Assembly: GCF_016009175.1 (NCBI RefSeq)
Contig: NZ_JADUCM010000007.1
Span: forward strand, 62,001 to 126,000
Source: Pseudomonas alkylphenolica
Lineage (GTDB): Bacteria; Pseudomonadota; Gammaproteobacteria; Pseudomonadales; Pseudomonadaceae
Length of the DNA stretch: 64,000 nt
Reading direction: 5' to 3'
Of the stretch, positions 41,522-49,838 are shown piece by piece. The notes beneath the pieces were generated by a model. It saw nothing but the letters and a program-made list of their open reading frames with translations, was not told where the DNA came from and did no database searches. Position numbers and translations under genes: made by a program. The first letter of the stretch is position 1; each line of letters begins with the position of its first letter.

Positions 41522-42427
41522 TTAGGCGCTGTCGCTGCAGCACGCCCTCAGGGTCTGGCGCAGCCAGCGATGGGCCGGGTCGTTGTCGAAACGCGGGTGC
41601 CAGGCCTGCATCACGGTCACCCGCTCCATCGGCAGCGGAATGCGGAAAGAGCGCAGCGGCAAGCCGAGCTTGGTGACGCTGCTGAGGATGTTGGCCGGCA
41701 TCGGCAGCAGCAGGTCGGAATCCGGCAGGGAGAACATCGCCGAGTGGAAACTCGGGGTGATCAGCGCCACGCGCCGTTGCACTTTGTAGTTGCCCAGCTC
41801 GATATCGATCGGACCATTGGCCCGGCCCCGGCGCGAGACACTGATCTGCGGGTAGGCGGCGAACCGCTCGGGGGTGATTTCGCTATCGAAGATCGGGTGA
41901 TCCTGGCGTGCCAGCCCGACGTAGATGGTATTGAACAGGCTCTGCACCTTGATTTCCGGGCCCAGGTCGATGGTTGAACTGACGATCAGGTCGGTGCGCC
42001 CGTCGCGCAACACCGCGTCGTCGTCCGTGCCGCCTTCGGGCACGAAGCGCAGCACCGTATGCGGCGCCTGCTCATGCATCATGTGCAGCAACTGGGCACC
42101 GTACAGCGCGATGAACAGGTCGTTGGTGCGGATATTGAAGGCCCGGTCGAGGGTGCTCAGATCGACCTCCTCGCGGCTGCGAAACACCAGCCCGGCCTGC
42201 TCGACCAGCGCCCGCACCTGCTCGTGCAGGGCCAGCGCCCGCGGCGTGGGTACCAGGCCGCGACCGGCGCGCACCAGAATCGGATCGCCAATCGCATCGC
42301 GGATTCGCCCCAGGGTCCGGCTCATGGCCGCAGGGCTCAGATTCATGCGCCGCGCGGCCCCCACCACACTGCCTTCATCGAGCAGGGCATCTAGGGCAAC
42401 CAACAGGTTCATATCCGGGATCTGCAT
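41522..42427 (-). CDS. LysR-family transcriptional regulator
   Basis: 301 residues with an N-terminal winged helix-turn-helix (GSVVGAARRMNLSPAAMSRT, then LGRIRDAIGDPILVRAG) and a periplasmic-binding-protein-like effector domain. The N-terminus PDMNLLVALDALLDEG is of the NodD/LeuO-like subgroup. Transcribed in the same direction as the efflux operon that follows, unlike the usual divergent LysR layout, so it may be cotranscribed or autoregulated. Start at 42427 or five codons later (MNLLVAL); neither has a strong ribosome-binding site. Confidence 0.87.
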   Translation of the reverse strand: MQIPDMNLLVALDALLDEGSVVGAARRMNLSPAAMSRTLGRIRDAIGDPILVRAGRGLVPTPRALALHEQVRALVEQAGLVFRSREEVDLSTLDRAFNIRTNDLFIALYGAQLLHMMHEQAPHTVLRFVPEGGTDDDAVLRDGRTDLIVSSTIDLGPEIKVQSLFNTIYVGLARQDHPIFDSEITPERFAAYPQISVSRRGRANGPIDIELGNYKVQRRVALITPSFHSAMFSLPDSDLLLPMPANILSSVTKLGLPLRSFRIPLPMERVTVMQAWHPRFDNDPAHRWLRQTLRACCSDSA

Positions 42428-42592
42428 GGCCAGGTATCCATCAGCAAAGGGTGAACGAGCAATGATGTTAACAGCTTGGCAGCGCCTTCCGGGTTGCGTC
42501 AGACGCAACTACACAGTGCAGCCCAGGGCCTTTATCCGCGCCAGTGCATGACCAACAATGGGCGGTTCGTCCCTTGCCCAGTGGAGCCCTGC

Positions 42593-43033
42593 ATGACCCG
42601 TTCTGTGTTGATCGCCATCGATGGTTCGAGTGCCTGCCACGGCTTGCTGGAACTTGCCCGGCAGTACTGCCGGACCGAGGTTCAGCCCATGAAGGTGGTG
42701 CTGGCGATCGACAGCGCCTTTGCCTTGAGTGAAGTCGGTGCGTACGAGCAGCAGGAATTTCCGGCGGCCAGCGATGAGCAACGGCATGCCGAACAGGCGC
42801 TGCACAGCGCGGTGCAACAGCTTCGGGAATGGGGCTTCGACGCTGAAGGTCGGCTGGTTCAGGGTGACCCGGTGACGGCGATTGTCAGTGAAGCCAGGCG
42901 CCTCGAATGCACCCTGATCATCATCGGCCACCGCCACCTGAACCGCCTGGGACGACTGCTGGATCCGTCGATCAGCAGCAAGGTCATCGATGAGGTCAGC
43001 TGCACGGTGCTGGTGGATTCGCGGCCGACCTGA
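42593..43033 (+). CDS. Universal stress protein (UspA family)
   Basis: A 146-residue Usp domain protein. Begins MTRSVLIAIDGSSACHGLLE with the phosphate-proximal Asp, and ends with the nucleotide-binding loop IIIGHRHLNRLGRLLDPSIS, a variant of the G-x2-G-x9-G-(S/T) motif of ATP-binding Usps in which the middle glycine pattern is altered. Single gene, divergent from the LysR gene and convergent with the toxin cassette. GGAGCCCTGC precedes the ATG. Confidence 0.88.
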   Translation: MTRSVLIAIDGSSACHGLLELARQYCRTEVQPMKVVLAIDSAFALSEVGAYEQQEFPAASDEQRHAEQALHSAVQQLREWGFDAEGRLVQGDPVTAIVSEARRLECTLIIIGHRHLNRLGRLLDPSISSKVIDEVSCTVLVDSRPT

Positions 43034-43041
43034 CCAAGTGG

Positions 43042-43058
43042 GGGCCGTTCTGCGGCCC
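43042..43058. other. Short hairpin between convergent genes
   Basis: GGGCCG (43042-43047) / CGGCCC (43053-43058) with a five-base loop, between the usp stop and the stop of the lipoprotein gene. Six base pairs and no T run; a weak bidirectional terminator at best. Confidence 0.4.
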
Positions 43059-43065
43059 AAACGAC

Positions 43066-43743
43066 TCACCAGCTGCCATAAGGAATACCGAAGCGTTCGA
43101 TATAGCGTCGGGATTTTTCACTGACCTCGTATACGTACTGACCTTCACTTTTTCCCTGGTCCGGCCCCAAGGGTTCAACCACAGCCTGCGCACGTGCAAT
43201 TTTGACCGCCTTGCTGCAACGATCCCGGGCCCAGACCTGCACAGTGCCCCCGGGCGCCAACCCCAGAATCATCGATGCACGATATCGAGAGCGTCTGTTT
43301 TCCGAACAACGCCGACTGGTGGACGTGCGCATGACCTCTCGCCCCTCCTCCGGGATGTCGACCCAGGCCTTGTAGGTTTGCGGCTCAACAATGGACTGCC
43401 AGCGCACAAAAACGCGCTTGGGCAAGGACGCACCGACCACAGGCATGACATTGCCACTGACCCATCGCCAACCACGGGCGGACTCAGTGCCATCCTCCGG
43501 GGTATCGCTCCCGATCACTCCGCCGCCGCCGTTATCGATTATTCGCCCATCAACATCTTCCACCTTACTGTTCTCCACCCAGCCCTTCATGTAGGCCGGC
43601 CCGTGAAAATCAATGCTCCACCACTGGGCGTGCGCGTCGTGCTCGCCGGACAGTGGATCGGGGGCCTGACAGCCACTTATCAACAGCAAGGCCAGCAGCA
43701 GTTTCGTGCGCCGCACAAGCGACGTGATCGATTGCAACGTCAT
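43066..43743 (-). CDS. DUF3304-like lipoprotein, second tandem copy (putative immunity)
   Basis: A 225-residue lipoprotein. Signal MTLQSITSLVRRTKLLLALL with lipobox LISGC (Cys25). The mature part differs from the neighbouring copy at about 18 of 200 aligned residues by my count, with the same ends (QWWSIDFHGP to IERFGIPYGSW). I believe the fold corresponds to DUF3304, a family found beside DUF2235 phospholipase effectors. Together with position this suggests a periplasmic immunity protein; that is inference. The start ATG follows the upstream copy's stop by 13 bases, with GTGAGG as ribosome-binding site. The open frame extends further upstream but only through the 3' end of the first copy in another frame. 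Confidence 0.8.
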   Translation of the reverse strand: MTLQSITSLVRRTKLLLALLLISGCQAPDPLSGEHDAHAQWWSIDFHGPAYMKGWVENSKVEDVDGRIIDNGGGGVIGSDTPEDGTESARGWRWVSGNVMPVVGASLPKRVFVRWQSIVEPQTYKAWVDIPEEGREVMRTSTSRRCSENRRSRYRASMILGLAPGGTVQVWARDRCSKAVKIARAQAVVEPLGPDQGKSEGQYVYEVSEKSRRYIERFGIPYGSW

Positions 43744-43756
43744 GAATGCGTGTGCC

Positions 43757-44410
43757 TCACCAGCTGCCATAAGGAATGCCGAAGCGTTCGATATAGCGTC
43801 GGGATTTTTCACTGATCTTGTATGCATAACGACCTTCATTTTTCCCTTGGCTTGGCCCCAAGGGCTCGATCTCGGCCTGCGCACGTGCAATTTTGACCGC
43901 CTTGCCACAACGATCCCGAGCCCAGACCTGCACAGTGCCCCCGGGTGCCAACCCCAGAATCATCGATGCACCATATCGAGAGAGTCTGGTTTCCGGGCAG
44001 CGCCGACTGGTGGACGTGCGCATGACCTCTCGCCCCTCCTCCGGGATGTCGACCCAGGCCTTGTAGGTTTGCGGCTCAACAATGGACTGCCAGCGCACGA
44101 AAACACGCTTGGGCAAGGACGCACCGACCACGGGCATGACATTGCTACTGACCCACCGCCAACCACGGGCGGACTCAGTGCCATCTTCCGGGGTATCGCT
44201 CCCGATCACTCCGCCGCCGCGGTTATCGATAATTCGCCCATCAACATCTTCCACCGTGCTGTTCTCTACCCAGCCCTTCATGTAGTCCGGCCCGTGAAAA
44301 TCAATGCTCCACCACTGGGCGTGCGCGTCGTGCTCGCCGGACAGTGGATCGAGGGCCTGACAGCCACTTATCAACAGCAAGGCCAGCAGGCCCATCAGAA
44401 CGCTCTTCAT
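43757..44410 (-). CDS. DUF3304-like lipoprotein, first tandem copy (putative immunity)
   Basis: A 217-residue lipoprotein. Signal MKSVLMGLLALLLISGC with lipobox ISGC (Cys17). Mature sequence begins QALDPLSGEHDAHAQWWSID. It lies eight bases after the PAAR-DUF2235 toxin gene on the same strand, with GGTCAAGG before the ATG, the spacing of a toxin-immunity pair. A second copy follows immediately. No enzyme motif seen; conserved cysteines at the C-terminal half (RRCPE, RDRCGK) could form a disulfide. Confidence 0.82.
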   Translation of the reverse strand: MKSVLMGLLALLLISGCQALDPLSGEHDAHAQWWSIDFHGPDYMKGWVENSTVEDVDGRIIDNRGGGVIGSDTPEDGTESARGWRWVSSNVMPVVGASLPKRVFVRWQSIVEPQTYKAWVDIPEEGREVMRTSTSRRCPETRLSRYGASMILGLAPGGTVQVWARDRCGKAVKIARAQAEIEPLGPSQGKNEGRYAYKISEKSRRYIERFGIPYGSW

Positions 44411-44418
44411 CCTTGACC

Positions 44419-46260
44419 TCAGCTCGGTACATGGGGGTGCTGGATACGCACGCCCCCGGGGGCCGGCGCATTGATGTACAGCACCCGGGCTTCACGTTGG
44501 CCGCTGGCGTCCAGCGGGTGATTCCAGTGCGCGGACGTATGGATGTAACGCAGCTTGAGCAGTGCCTCCTCGGTCGGCGTCACGTGGTAGTACCCGGCAA
44601 CAAACCTCTCGCTCAGCGGTTCAAGCTCTTTGGGCAGTTGAAAATCGGACTTTTTAGGGATGTCGTTGAAGGGCACCCCTTTCTGTTTAGCCAGTGCGTG
44701 CATCACCCGAAGGTACACCCGCGACAGCTCCCCGCGGACAACCCGCTTGAGCTGCAGCACCGCGAGAAGCCGTTGCTGCCGGGGGCCGAAGCGATCCTGC
44801 ACGTCGGCTTTCAACAGGGTTGGCGGCAGGGTGACAACCTCCAGCATGGCCGCAGGCCAGCCCTGGGCAATCAGCTGTTCCCTGTGCCGCCAGGCATCGC
44901 GATAGATCGACGTGCTCGTCACGGCGGTGCCATTGCCGACGGTCAGCGCTTGCATCGGGCTGACAAAGACACACTCCTCGGCCTCGGGCAGGTAGCCGCC
45001 GCCAATGTCCGAGTGCGCCCCGGGCAAGCTCAGCTCGAGATGGTCAGGCTTGACCCGGCTCAGGGGAAAGTTCGCCCGGTACTCATCCCGGGCCACCAGG
45101 TGCACCACATGGGAAAACCGCGAGCGCGGCAGGTACAACTGCAAGCCGGGCATAACCGCGTGCTGGACATTGCCCAGATTGGCAACGCCGACCACCGCGG
45201 CGACCGTGTCGAACAGGCCGATAAAGCCCACATCGATGTCGTGCTTGTACTGCCCCTGAAAATCACCGCTGAAGCGCTGTTTATGGCTGCTCAGCAGCGC
45301 CCTCAAGGGCCCGCGGTGGCCGCGCGCGATCTCGTTGGCAAAATGCCGGGCAGCGGCGGCACCCCGACTGAAGCCAAAGATATCGAACACCAGTGAAGTG
45401 ATTTCGCTACCGGGGTTTTCCTGAATAACCTGATCAACCAGGGGGTCTAAGTCGTTAAATGCTTGCTGAACACGCCCGAGCACCCCGGTATCACCTCGCC
45501 CCGTTGCCGAGCCGATCAGGCTGTCTTTCTCCCCGGCCTGGGTGCCGATGCCTTCAACATAGAACCCTCGCACCGCCATCTGGCTTTGACCTTCACCTGC
45601 CACCCTGTTTAATCGGGGATAAAGCTCGCTCAGCTTTTTGATGTTGGTGAAATCGTTCCCATAGCTGCCATCCGGCTCACGCATAAAGGGCATGCAGCCA
45701 GCCGCCAGGTCTTGTGGCGTGATCGGGTGCTGTGCGCCACAGGCCTGCCCTGACATCGCATTCGCCGCGTTGTTGCCGGTGCCATCGAAAAACACGCCGA
45801 TGCGCAGGGTGATGCCGACAGCAGCCCTCTCCTCCCGTTCGACTTCTTCCTCTTCCTCTTCTTCCTCGAGCGCCTCTCTTGCCGGTGCGGCAGCTTGACC
45901 CGTCCGTTCGGCAGCGGGGCTGGCAGGTGCTGGCTGCAACGCCGCGGCACCGCGGGTATCGGCGATCGGCTCGCGCATCGCCGGGGAGAAATTCTCGCCA
46001 ATCAGTACCGTCGCCGATCCACCAATCACCCCCCCACCATGGCTGTCGTGCGAGCCCATCACCACGGCAGGCTGGCCATTGATCAACACGTCGGGAACGA
46101 CCCGGACCTTCAGCGCTGCACCACACGCCGTGCAATCGCCTTGGCGGGCGGCAGGCAGGCCGTTGAACAGCACATCGGGGGAACCGCTGGCGATCTGGTT
46201 TTCGCCACAGCGTGGACAGATTACAGCGTCACCCTGACGGGCAGCGGGCTTGCCGGCCAT
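44419..46260 (-). CDS. PAAR-domain / DUF2235 (Tle1-like) phospholipase effector
   Basis: 613 residues. Residues 1-95 are a PAAR repeat domain that caps the type VI secretion spike (MAGKPAARQGD, two CxxC pairs C15/C18 and C43/C46, VLINGQPAVVMGSHDSHGG). A linker of about 50 residues contains eight consecutive glutamates (132-139). Residues 150-600 are DUF2235/Tle1: GVFFDGTGNN, nucleophile Ser298 in FGFSRGAAAARHFAN (GxSxG), GLFDTVAAV (Asp351) and PGAHSDIGGGY (416-422). Tle1 enzymes hydrolyse membrane phospholipids of rival bacteria. GGAGG lies six bases before the ATG at 46260; ATGs further upstream lack one. No vgrG, hcp or tss gene is nearby, so it is an orphan cargo. Two lipoprotein genes follow. 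Confidence 0.9.
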   Translation of the reverse strand: MAGKPAARQGDAVICPRCGENQIASGSPDVLFNGLPAARQGDCTACGAALKVRVVPDVLINGQPAVVMGSHDSHGGGVIGGSATVLIGENFSPAMREPIADTRGAAALQPAPASPAAERTGQAAAPAREALEEEEEEEEVEREERAAVGITLRIGVFFDGTGNNAANAMSGQACGAQHPITPQDLAAGCMPFMREPDGSYGNDFTNIKKLSELYPRLNRVAGEGQSQMAVRGFYVEGIGTQAGEKDSLIGSATGRGDTGVLGRVQQAFNDLDPLVDQVIQENPGSEITSLVFDIFGFSRGAAAARHFANEIARGHRGPLRALLSSHKQRFSGDFQGQYKHDIDVGFIGLFDTVAAVVGVANLGNVQHAVMPGLQLYLPRSRFSHVVHLVARDEYRANFPLSRVKPDHLELSLPGAHSDIGGGYLPEAEECVFVSPMQALTVGNGTAVTSTSIYRDAWRHREQLIAQGWPAAMLEVVTLPPTLLKADVQDRFGPRQQRLLAVLQLKRVVRGELSRVYLRVMHALAKQKGVPFNDIPKKSDFQLPKELEPLSERFVAGYYHVTPTEEALLKLRYIHTSAHWNHPLDASGQREARVLYINAPAPGGVRIQHPHVPS

Positions 46261-46584
46261 GACCGACCTCCAGTCCATAAAAATGAGAGGTTGGACACTG
46301 GTGATCGCCAAACGTGATGACAATCAGACGGTTCTTTGTTGGATGTAGGGCTTTTCTCTACAGCAGCTGGCGGCAGCCGTTATCGGCTTGGGATTGGGCC
46401 CAGACCGTCACGCAGCGGCAAGGCCTGCTTGCGCAGTAGCAAGCCCACCACCACACGGTGGGAGCCGGCGTTGCCGGCGATGGCTGCGAAGCAGCCCCGG
46501 GGCTCGGCTGGCAGTAAGAACCTGCGAGCGCTGCGCGCTCGATCGCAGGCTGTCGCCAACTCCTACAAAAAGGGCAAGCCGGCG
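46261..46584. other. Intergenic region between toxin gene and efflux operon (324 bp)
   Basis: Holds the promoter region of the PAAR effector gene (minus strand) on its left side and the 3' end of the Aae-type efflux operon on its right side. About 110 bases (46457-46567) are a REPIN-like element. No open frame with start signals and no T-run terminator were seen. Confidence 0.5.
46457..46567. repeat. REPIN-like element (related to the copy inside algK)
   Basis: Left arm GGTGGGAGCCGGCGTTGCCGGCGATGGC, right side CGATCGCAGGCTGTCGCCAA then CTCCTACA. It shares the 17-base GCGCTCGATCGCAGGCT (46535-46551) and the TCGCCA(A/G)CTCC(T/C)ACA end with the element embedded in algK. Confidence 0.82.
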
Positions 46585-47454
46585 TTAGCTCGGGTCTTTC
46601 GCCGGTTTGACCACCACCGTGCAAGTCGTCCCCGCTGCCAGCAAAAAGCCTTCCGGCACTTCGTCGATGTGAATCCGCACCGGCACCCGCTGGGCCAGGC
46701 GCACCCAGTTGAAGGTCGGGTTGACGTCGGCGATCAGCTCGCGGCTCTCCGGGTTGTCGCGGTCATAGATGCCTCGCGAAATACTCTCCACATGGCCCTT
46801 GAGCCGCTCACCGCTCATCATCTGCAGCTCGGCCTGGTCGCCGACCTTCACATGCGGCAGCTTGGTTTCCTCGAAGAAGCCGTAGACCCAGAACGAGTCC
46901 TTGTCGACCACCGCCATCTTCGGGTCACCCGTGCGCGCATAGTCGCCACGGTGCACGTTGAGGTTGGTTACATAGCCGTCGACGGTGGCCAGGATGCGCG
47001 TGCGCTTGAGGTCCAGTTCGGCGGCGGCCAGTTGCGCCTGCGCCTGCTGGTAATCGGCCAGGGCCGAATTGGCAATGTTGCTGGCGTCGTCGCGGTTCTC
47101 CCGCGAGATCACCAGGTTGTCCATATCGGCCCGCCGATGAGCGTTGACCTTGCGCATCTCCCAGGTGGCCTTGCGCGACGCCACCAGCGCCTGCGCCTGC
47201 TTGACCGCGACTTCGTAGTGCTCCGGGTCGATCTGCATCAGCAGGTCGCCCTTCTTCACCAGCTGGTTGTCGCGCACCGGTACATCGACCACATAGCCCG
47301 GTACATCGGCGGCGACATTGATGATGTCGGCACGCACCCGCCCGTCCCGGGTCCAGGGCGTGTTCATGTAGTGCTCCCAGAGCTGCCGGCCGATCACCAC
47401 GGCAGCAGCCAGCACGAGCAAGGTGGCGATCAGGCTGAAAAACTTTTTCATCAT
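46585..47454 (-). CDS. HlyD-family adaptor, AaeA type
   Basis: A 289-residue membrane fusion protein similar to the p-hydroxybenzoate efflux subunit AaeA. N-terminal anchor MMKKFFSLIATLLVLAAAVV, then NTPWTRDGRVRADIINVAAD and VPGYVVDVPVRDNQLVKKGD (lipoyl half), coiled coil, and a beta-barrel ending TTCTVVVKPAK. Last gene of a four-gene minus-strand operon. The ATG is doubled (MMKK); either may be used. It begins seven bases after the DUF1656 gene. Confidence 0.9.
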   Translation of the reverse strand: MMKKFFSLIATLLVLAAAVVIGRQLWEHYMNTPWTRDGRVRADIINVAADVPGYVVDVPVRDNQLVKKGDLLMQIDPEHYEVAVKQAQALVASRKATWEMRKVNAHRRADMDNLVISRENRDDASNIANSALADYQQAQAQLAAAELDLKRTRILATVDGYVTNLNVHRGDYARTGDPKMAVVDKDSFWVYGFFEETKLPHVKVGDQAELQMMSGERLKGHVESISRGIYDRDNPESRELIADVNPTFNWVRLAQRVPVRIHIDEVPEGFLLAAGTTCTVVVKPAKDPS

Positions 47455-47461
47455 CGGGGTC

Positions 47462-47662
47462 TCAACGGTAGAGAGTCAGGGCCATGGAACCGAACAAGCA
47501 GATAAACAGGCACAGGCGCAGCAGCGCCGGGTGCCAGAAGAAGCGGTAGCCATCGACGCTGGCGATAAAGCGGTCCAGGCCCCAAGCAAGCCCGGCGGCA
47601 AACAGGAACATCAGGGTCATGGTCGGCATGTAGACGCCATGGAAGGCGATTTCACGGGGCAT
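47462..47662 (-). CDS. DUF1656 small membrane protein (AaeX type)
   Basis: A 66-residue inner-membrane protein with two hydrophobic helices (MPTMTLMFLFAAGLAWGLDR; ALLRLCLFICLFGSMALT). Members accompany FUSC/HlyD aromatic-acid efflux pumps (AaeX); function unclear, perhaps a subunit or assembly factor. Starts MPREIAFHGVY, overlapping the 3' end of the FUSC gene by 11 bases. Confidence 0.88.
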   Translation of the reverse strand: MPREIAFHGVYMPTMTLMFLFAAGLAWGLDRFIASVDGYRFFWHPALLRLCLFICLFGSMALTLYR

Positions 47663-49838
47663 GGGGCAGTCCTTGGGCCGGGGCCAGGGCGGCAAGCGGC
47701 GACTGGGGGTCGAGCAATGAAGTACGGATGAAGTGCAAGTAACTCTGCACCCGGCGCAGTGCCGAAGTGTCGAAGTGCCGGGCAAAGGGTTCGTCGGTGG
47801 CCTGCACCCGGCTGATAGCGTGATCCACCGCCACCAGCGCACGCTCGTGGTTGCTCGCGCTCGGTTGCAGGAACAGCCGGGTCAGCGCCCGGCCCATGAC
47901 GCGGATCGCCTGGCGCCAGGGTTGCGACTCGGCGTAGCAAGGATGAACCGGCAGAATCGCCTGCTCCTTGCGCAGCTCGATGATCGCGTGGCCCACCTCC
48001 AGCACCAGGAACATCCAGCGCAGCAGACTGCTCTGCACCAGCGGCTTGCCCGCCGCCAGGCCATAGGCCTGGTGCAGCAGGTCGCGGGTACGGCTTTCGA
48101 ATGCCGAACCCAGTCCGCGCAGGCGGCCGCTGATGGCAAACAGCACCTGGCTGCGCAGGTCGTGCTCGAGGCGACGCCACAACCAGCGGCTGTTGGGCGG
48201 CAGGATGATTGCCCCCGCGGCGGCGCAGACCAGCATGCCGATGACCATGGCGATGTAGTCGTTGATGAAGTTGTAGGGGTTGTAGACGGTCAGGTTGTCC
48301 GGCACCGAACCTGTGCCGAAGAAAATCAGTAACCCCAGGCCGTAGCCGGCATACGCCGGGCGCGATGCGAGAAAGGCACCGAACACGAACACCGGCGCCA
48401 GCACCAGGCAGAGCAACGCAAAGCCGTCGATCCAGGGGAACACAAAGAAGGTTTCGAAGAAGCCTACAAAGGCGCCCAGCAAGGTGCCGCAGGCCATCTG
48501 GAACGCCATGCGCTTGGGGTTGGGCGTAGCCGCCGAGAGCCCCACCGTGGCGGCGGCGATCAGGGTCATCATCGCCCCGCTGGGCCAGGCCGTGAGAATC
48601 CAGAAGCTGCCGAGCACCAGCAGGATGAACGAGGCGCGGACACCCGCAGCCAGCGACACCATCCAGTTGGTTTGCGCCACGTACGGCTCGTCCCACTGCT
48701 CGCGGGCATGGTTGTGGTCGGCCAGCGAGGCGTGCGTCAGCGCATAGCTGTGCAAGTCGTCGACGAAGCGGTAGAGCAACTCGTAGGCGGTGTGAAAGTC
48801 CAGCAGGTCGGCGTCGGTCGGCCCGGTTTCGACATAAGCGGCGCGCAAACTGCGCACCCGTTCCGGCAAGCCTTCCTTGTAGGCCGCCAATTGCCCGGCC
48901 AGGCGCGCCGCATCGGGGCTGGTCAAGGCCCGCCCGGCGTAGCCATCGAGCAATTCGGCCAAGGCGTTGAGGCCCGGTTCGATGGCAGTGACGATTTGCA
49001 GCGGGCCGCGCAAGCGCAGGCGCTCAAGTAGCTGGTGCAAGGCATTGAAGCGCGTGGTGATGGCCATGAACTCGCTGTTCATGCGCCCCAGCCGCCCATT
49101 GCGCCGACGCATGTGCGGGTCTTCGAAGGCGGTCACGTTGCGCAGGCTCTCCAGCCCCACCGCTTCGGCGATAAAGCGCACGTTGCTGCTTTCGAAGCGG
49201 TCACGCTGGCTGTCGCCGCGCAGCCCTTCGCTGACGAACCCGGCGAATACGCCAAAGCGCTGGTACAAGGCGTTGCGCATGGCCGCACCGGCCGACTGCG
49301 GCAAAATCGCCGCACTGACCAGCGTCGAGACCAGGATGCCCAGGGAGATTTCCAGCACCCGCCACACCGCCGCCATGAACGCCCCGTCCGGGTGTTGCAG
49401 GGCCGGCAGGCCGACCATCGCCGCGGTGTAGCCGGCCAGCACGAAGCCGTAGGCCTGGAAGGTCCGGTAGCGCATGGCGCCGGCCGAACACAGGCCCACC
49501 CAGATCGCCAGGCTTGGCAGGAACAGCTCAGTGTTCTGCGGAAAGATGGCGATCAGCGCAACCATCATCGAGGAGCCGGCCAAGGTCCCCAGCAAGCGCC
49601 AGAAGCTCTTGGCAAACACGTGCCCGCTCTGCGGCTGCATGACGATGAACACGGTGATCATCGCCGTGCGCGGCTGCGGCAACTCCAGACGCATGGCCAG
49701 CCACAGGGTGAGAAACGCCGCGCTGAGGACCTTGAAGATGTACACCCAGGTCACGCCATCGGTACGTGCCCACTCAAAGAACCCCCGGCGCCACTCAAGG
49801 CTGGCCAACCAGCGAAACGGCAGGGTCAGCGCACTCAT
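47652..49838 (-). CDS. FUSC-family aromatic acid exporter, AaeB type
   Basis: A 728-residue inner-membrane protein with two sets of transmembrane helices separated by cytoplasmic helical domains, as in the fusaric acid resistance/AaeB family. N-terminal WVYIFKVLSAAFLTLWLAMR and RTAMITVFIVMQPQSGHVFAKS are diagnostic. With the HlyD adaptor and the outer-membrane factor encoded in the same operon it should pump hydroxylated aromatic carboxylic acids or similar weak acids out of the cell. Overlaps the upstream gene by four bases and the downstream one by 11. Confidence 0.92.
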   Translation of the reverse strand: MSALTLPFRWLASLEWRRGFFEWARTDGVTWVYIFKVLSAAFLTLWLAMRLELPQPRTAMITVFIVMQPQSGHVFAKSFWRLLGTLAGSSMMVALIAIFPQNTELFLPSLAIWVGLCSAGAMRYRTFQAYGFVLAGYTAAMVGLPALQHPDGAFMAAVWRVLEISLGILVSTLVSAAILPQSAGAAMRNALYQRFGVFAGFVSEGLRGDSQRDRFESSNVRFIAEAVGLESLRNVTAFEDPHMRRRNGRLGRMNSEFMAITTRFNALHQLLERLRLRGPLQIVTAIEPGLNALAELLDGYAGRALTSPDAARLAGQLAAYKEGLPERVRSLRAAYVETGPTDADLLDFHTAYELLYRFVDDLHSYALTHASLADHNHAREQWDEPYVAQTNWMVSLAAGVRASFILLVLGSFWILTAWPSGAMMTLIAAATVGLSAATPNPKRMAFQMACGTLLGAFVGFFETFFVFPWIDGFALLCLVLAPVFVFGAFLASRPAYAGYGLGLLIFFGTGSVPDNLTVYNPYNFINDYIAMVIGMLVCAAAGAIILPPNSRWLWRRLEHDLRSQVLFAISGRLRGLGSAFESRTRDLLHQAYGLAAGKPLVQSSLLRWMFLVLEVGHAIIELRKEQAILPVHPCYAESQPWRQAIRVMGRALTRLFLQPSASNHERALVAVDHAISRVQATDEPFARHFDTSALRRVQSYLHFIRTSLLDPQSPLAALAPAQGLPHAP

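Noticed and set aside
43378..44285. Pairs of near-identical short plus-strand frames in the 43-44 kb region
   Set aside because: They are antisense shadows of the duplicated lipoprotein genes and owe their similarity to that duplication.
46336..47505. 389-codon plus-strand frame across the REPIN and the HlyD gene
   Set aside because: Starts in a repeat and is antisense to a recognised adaptor gene.
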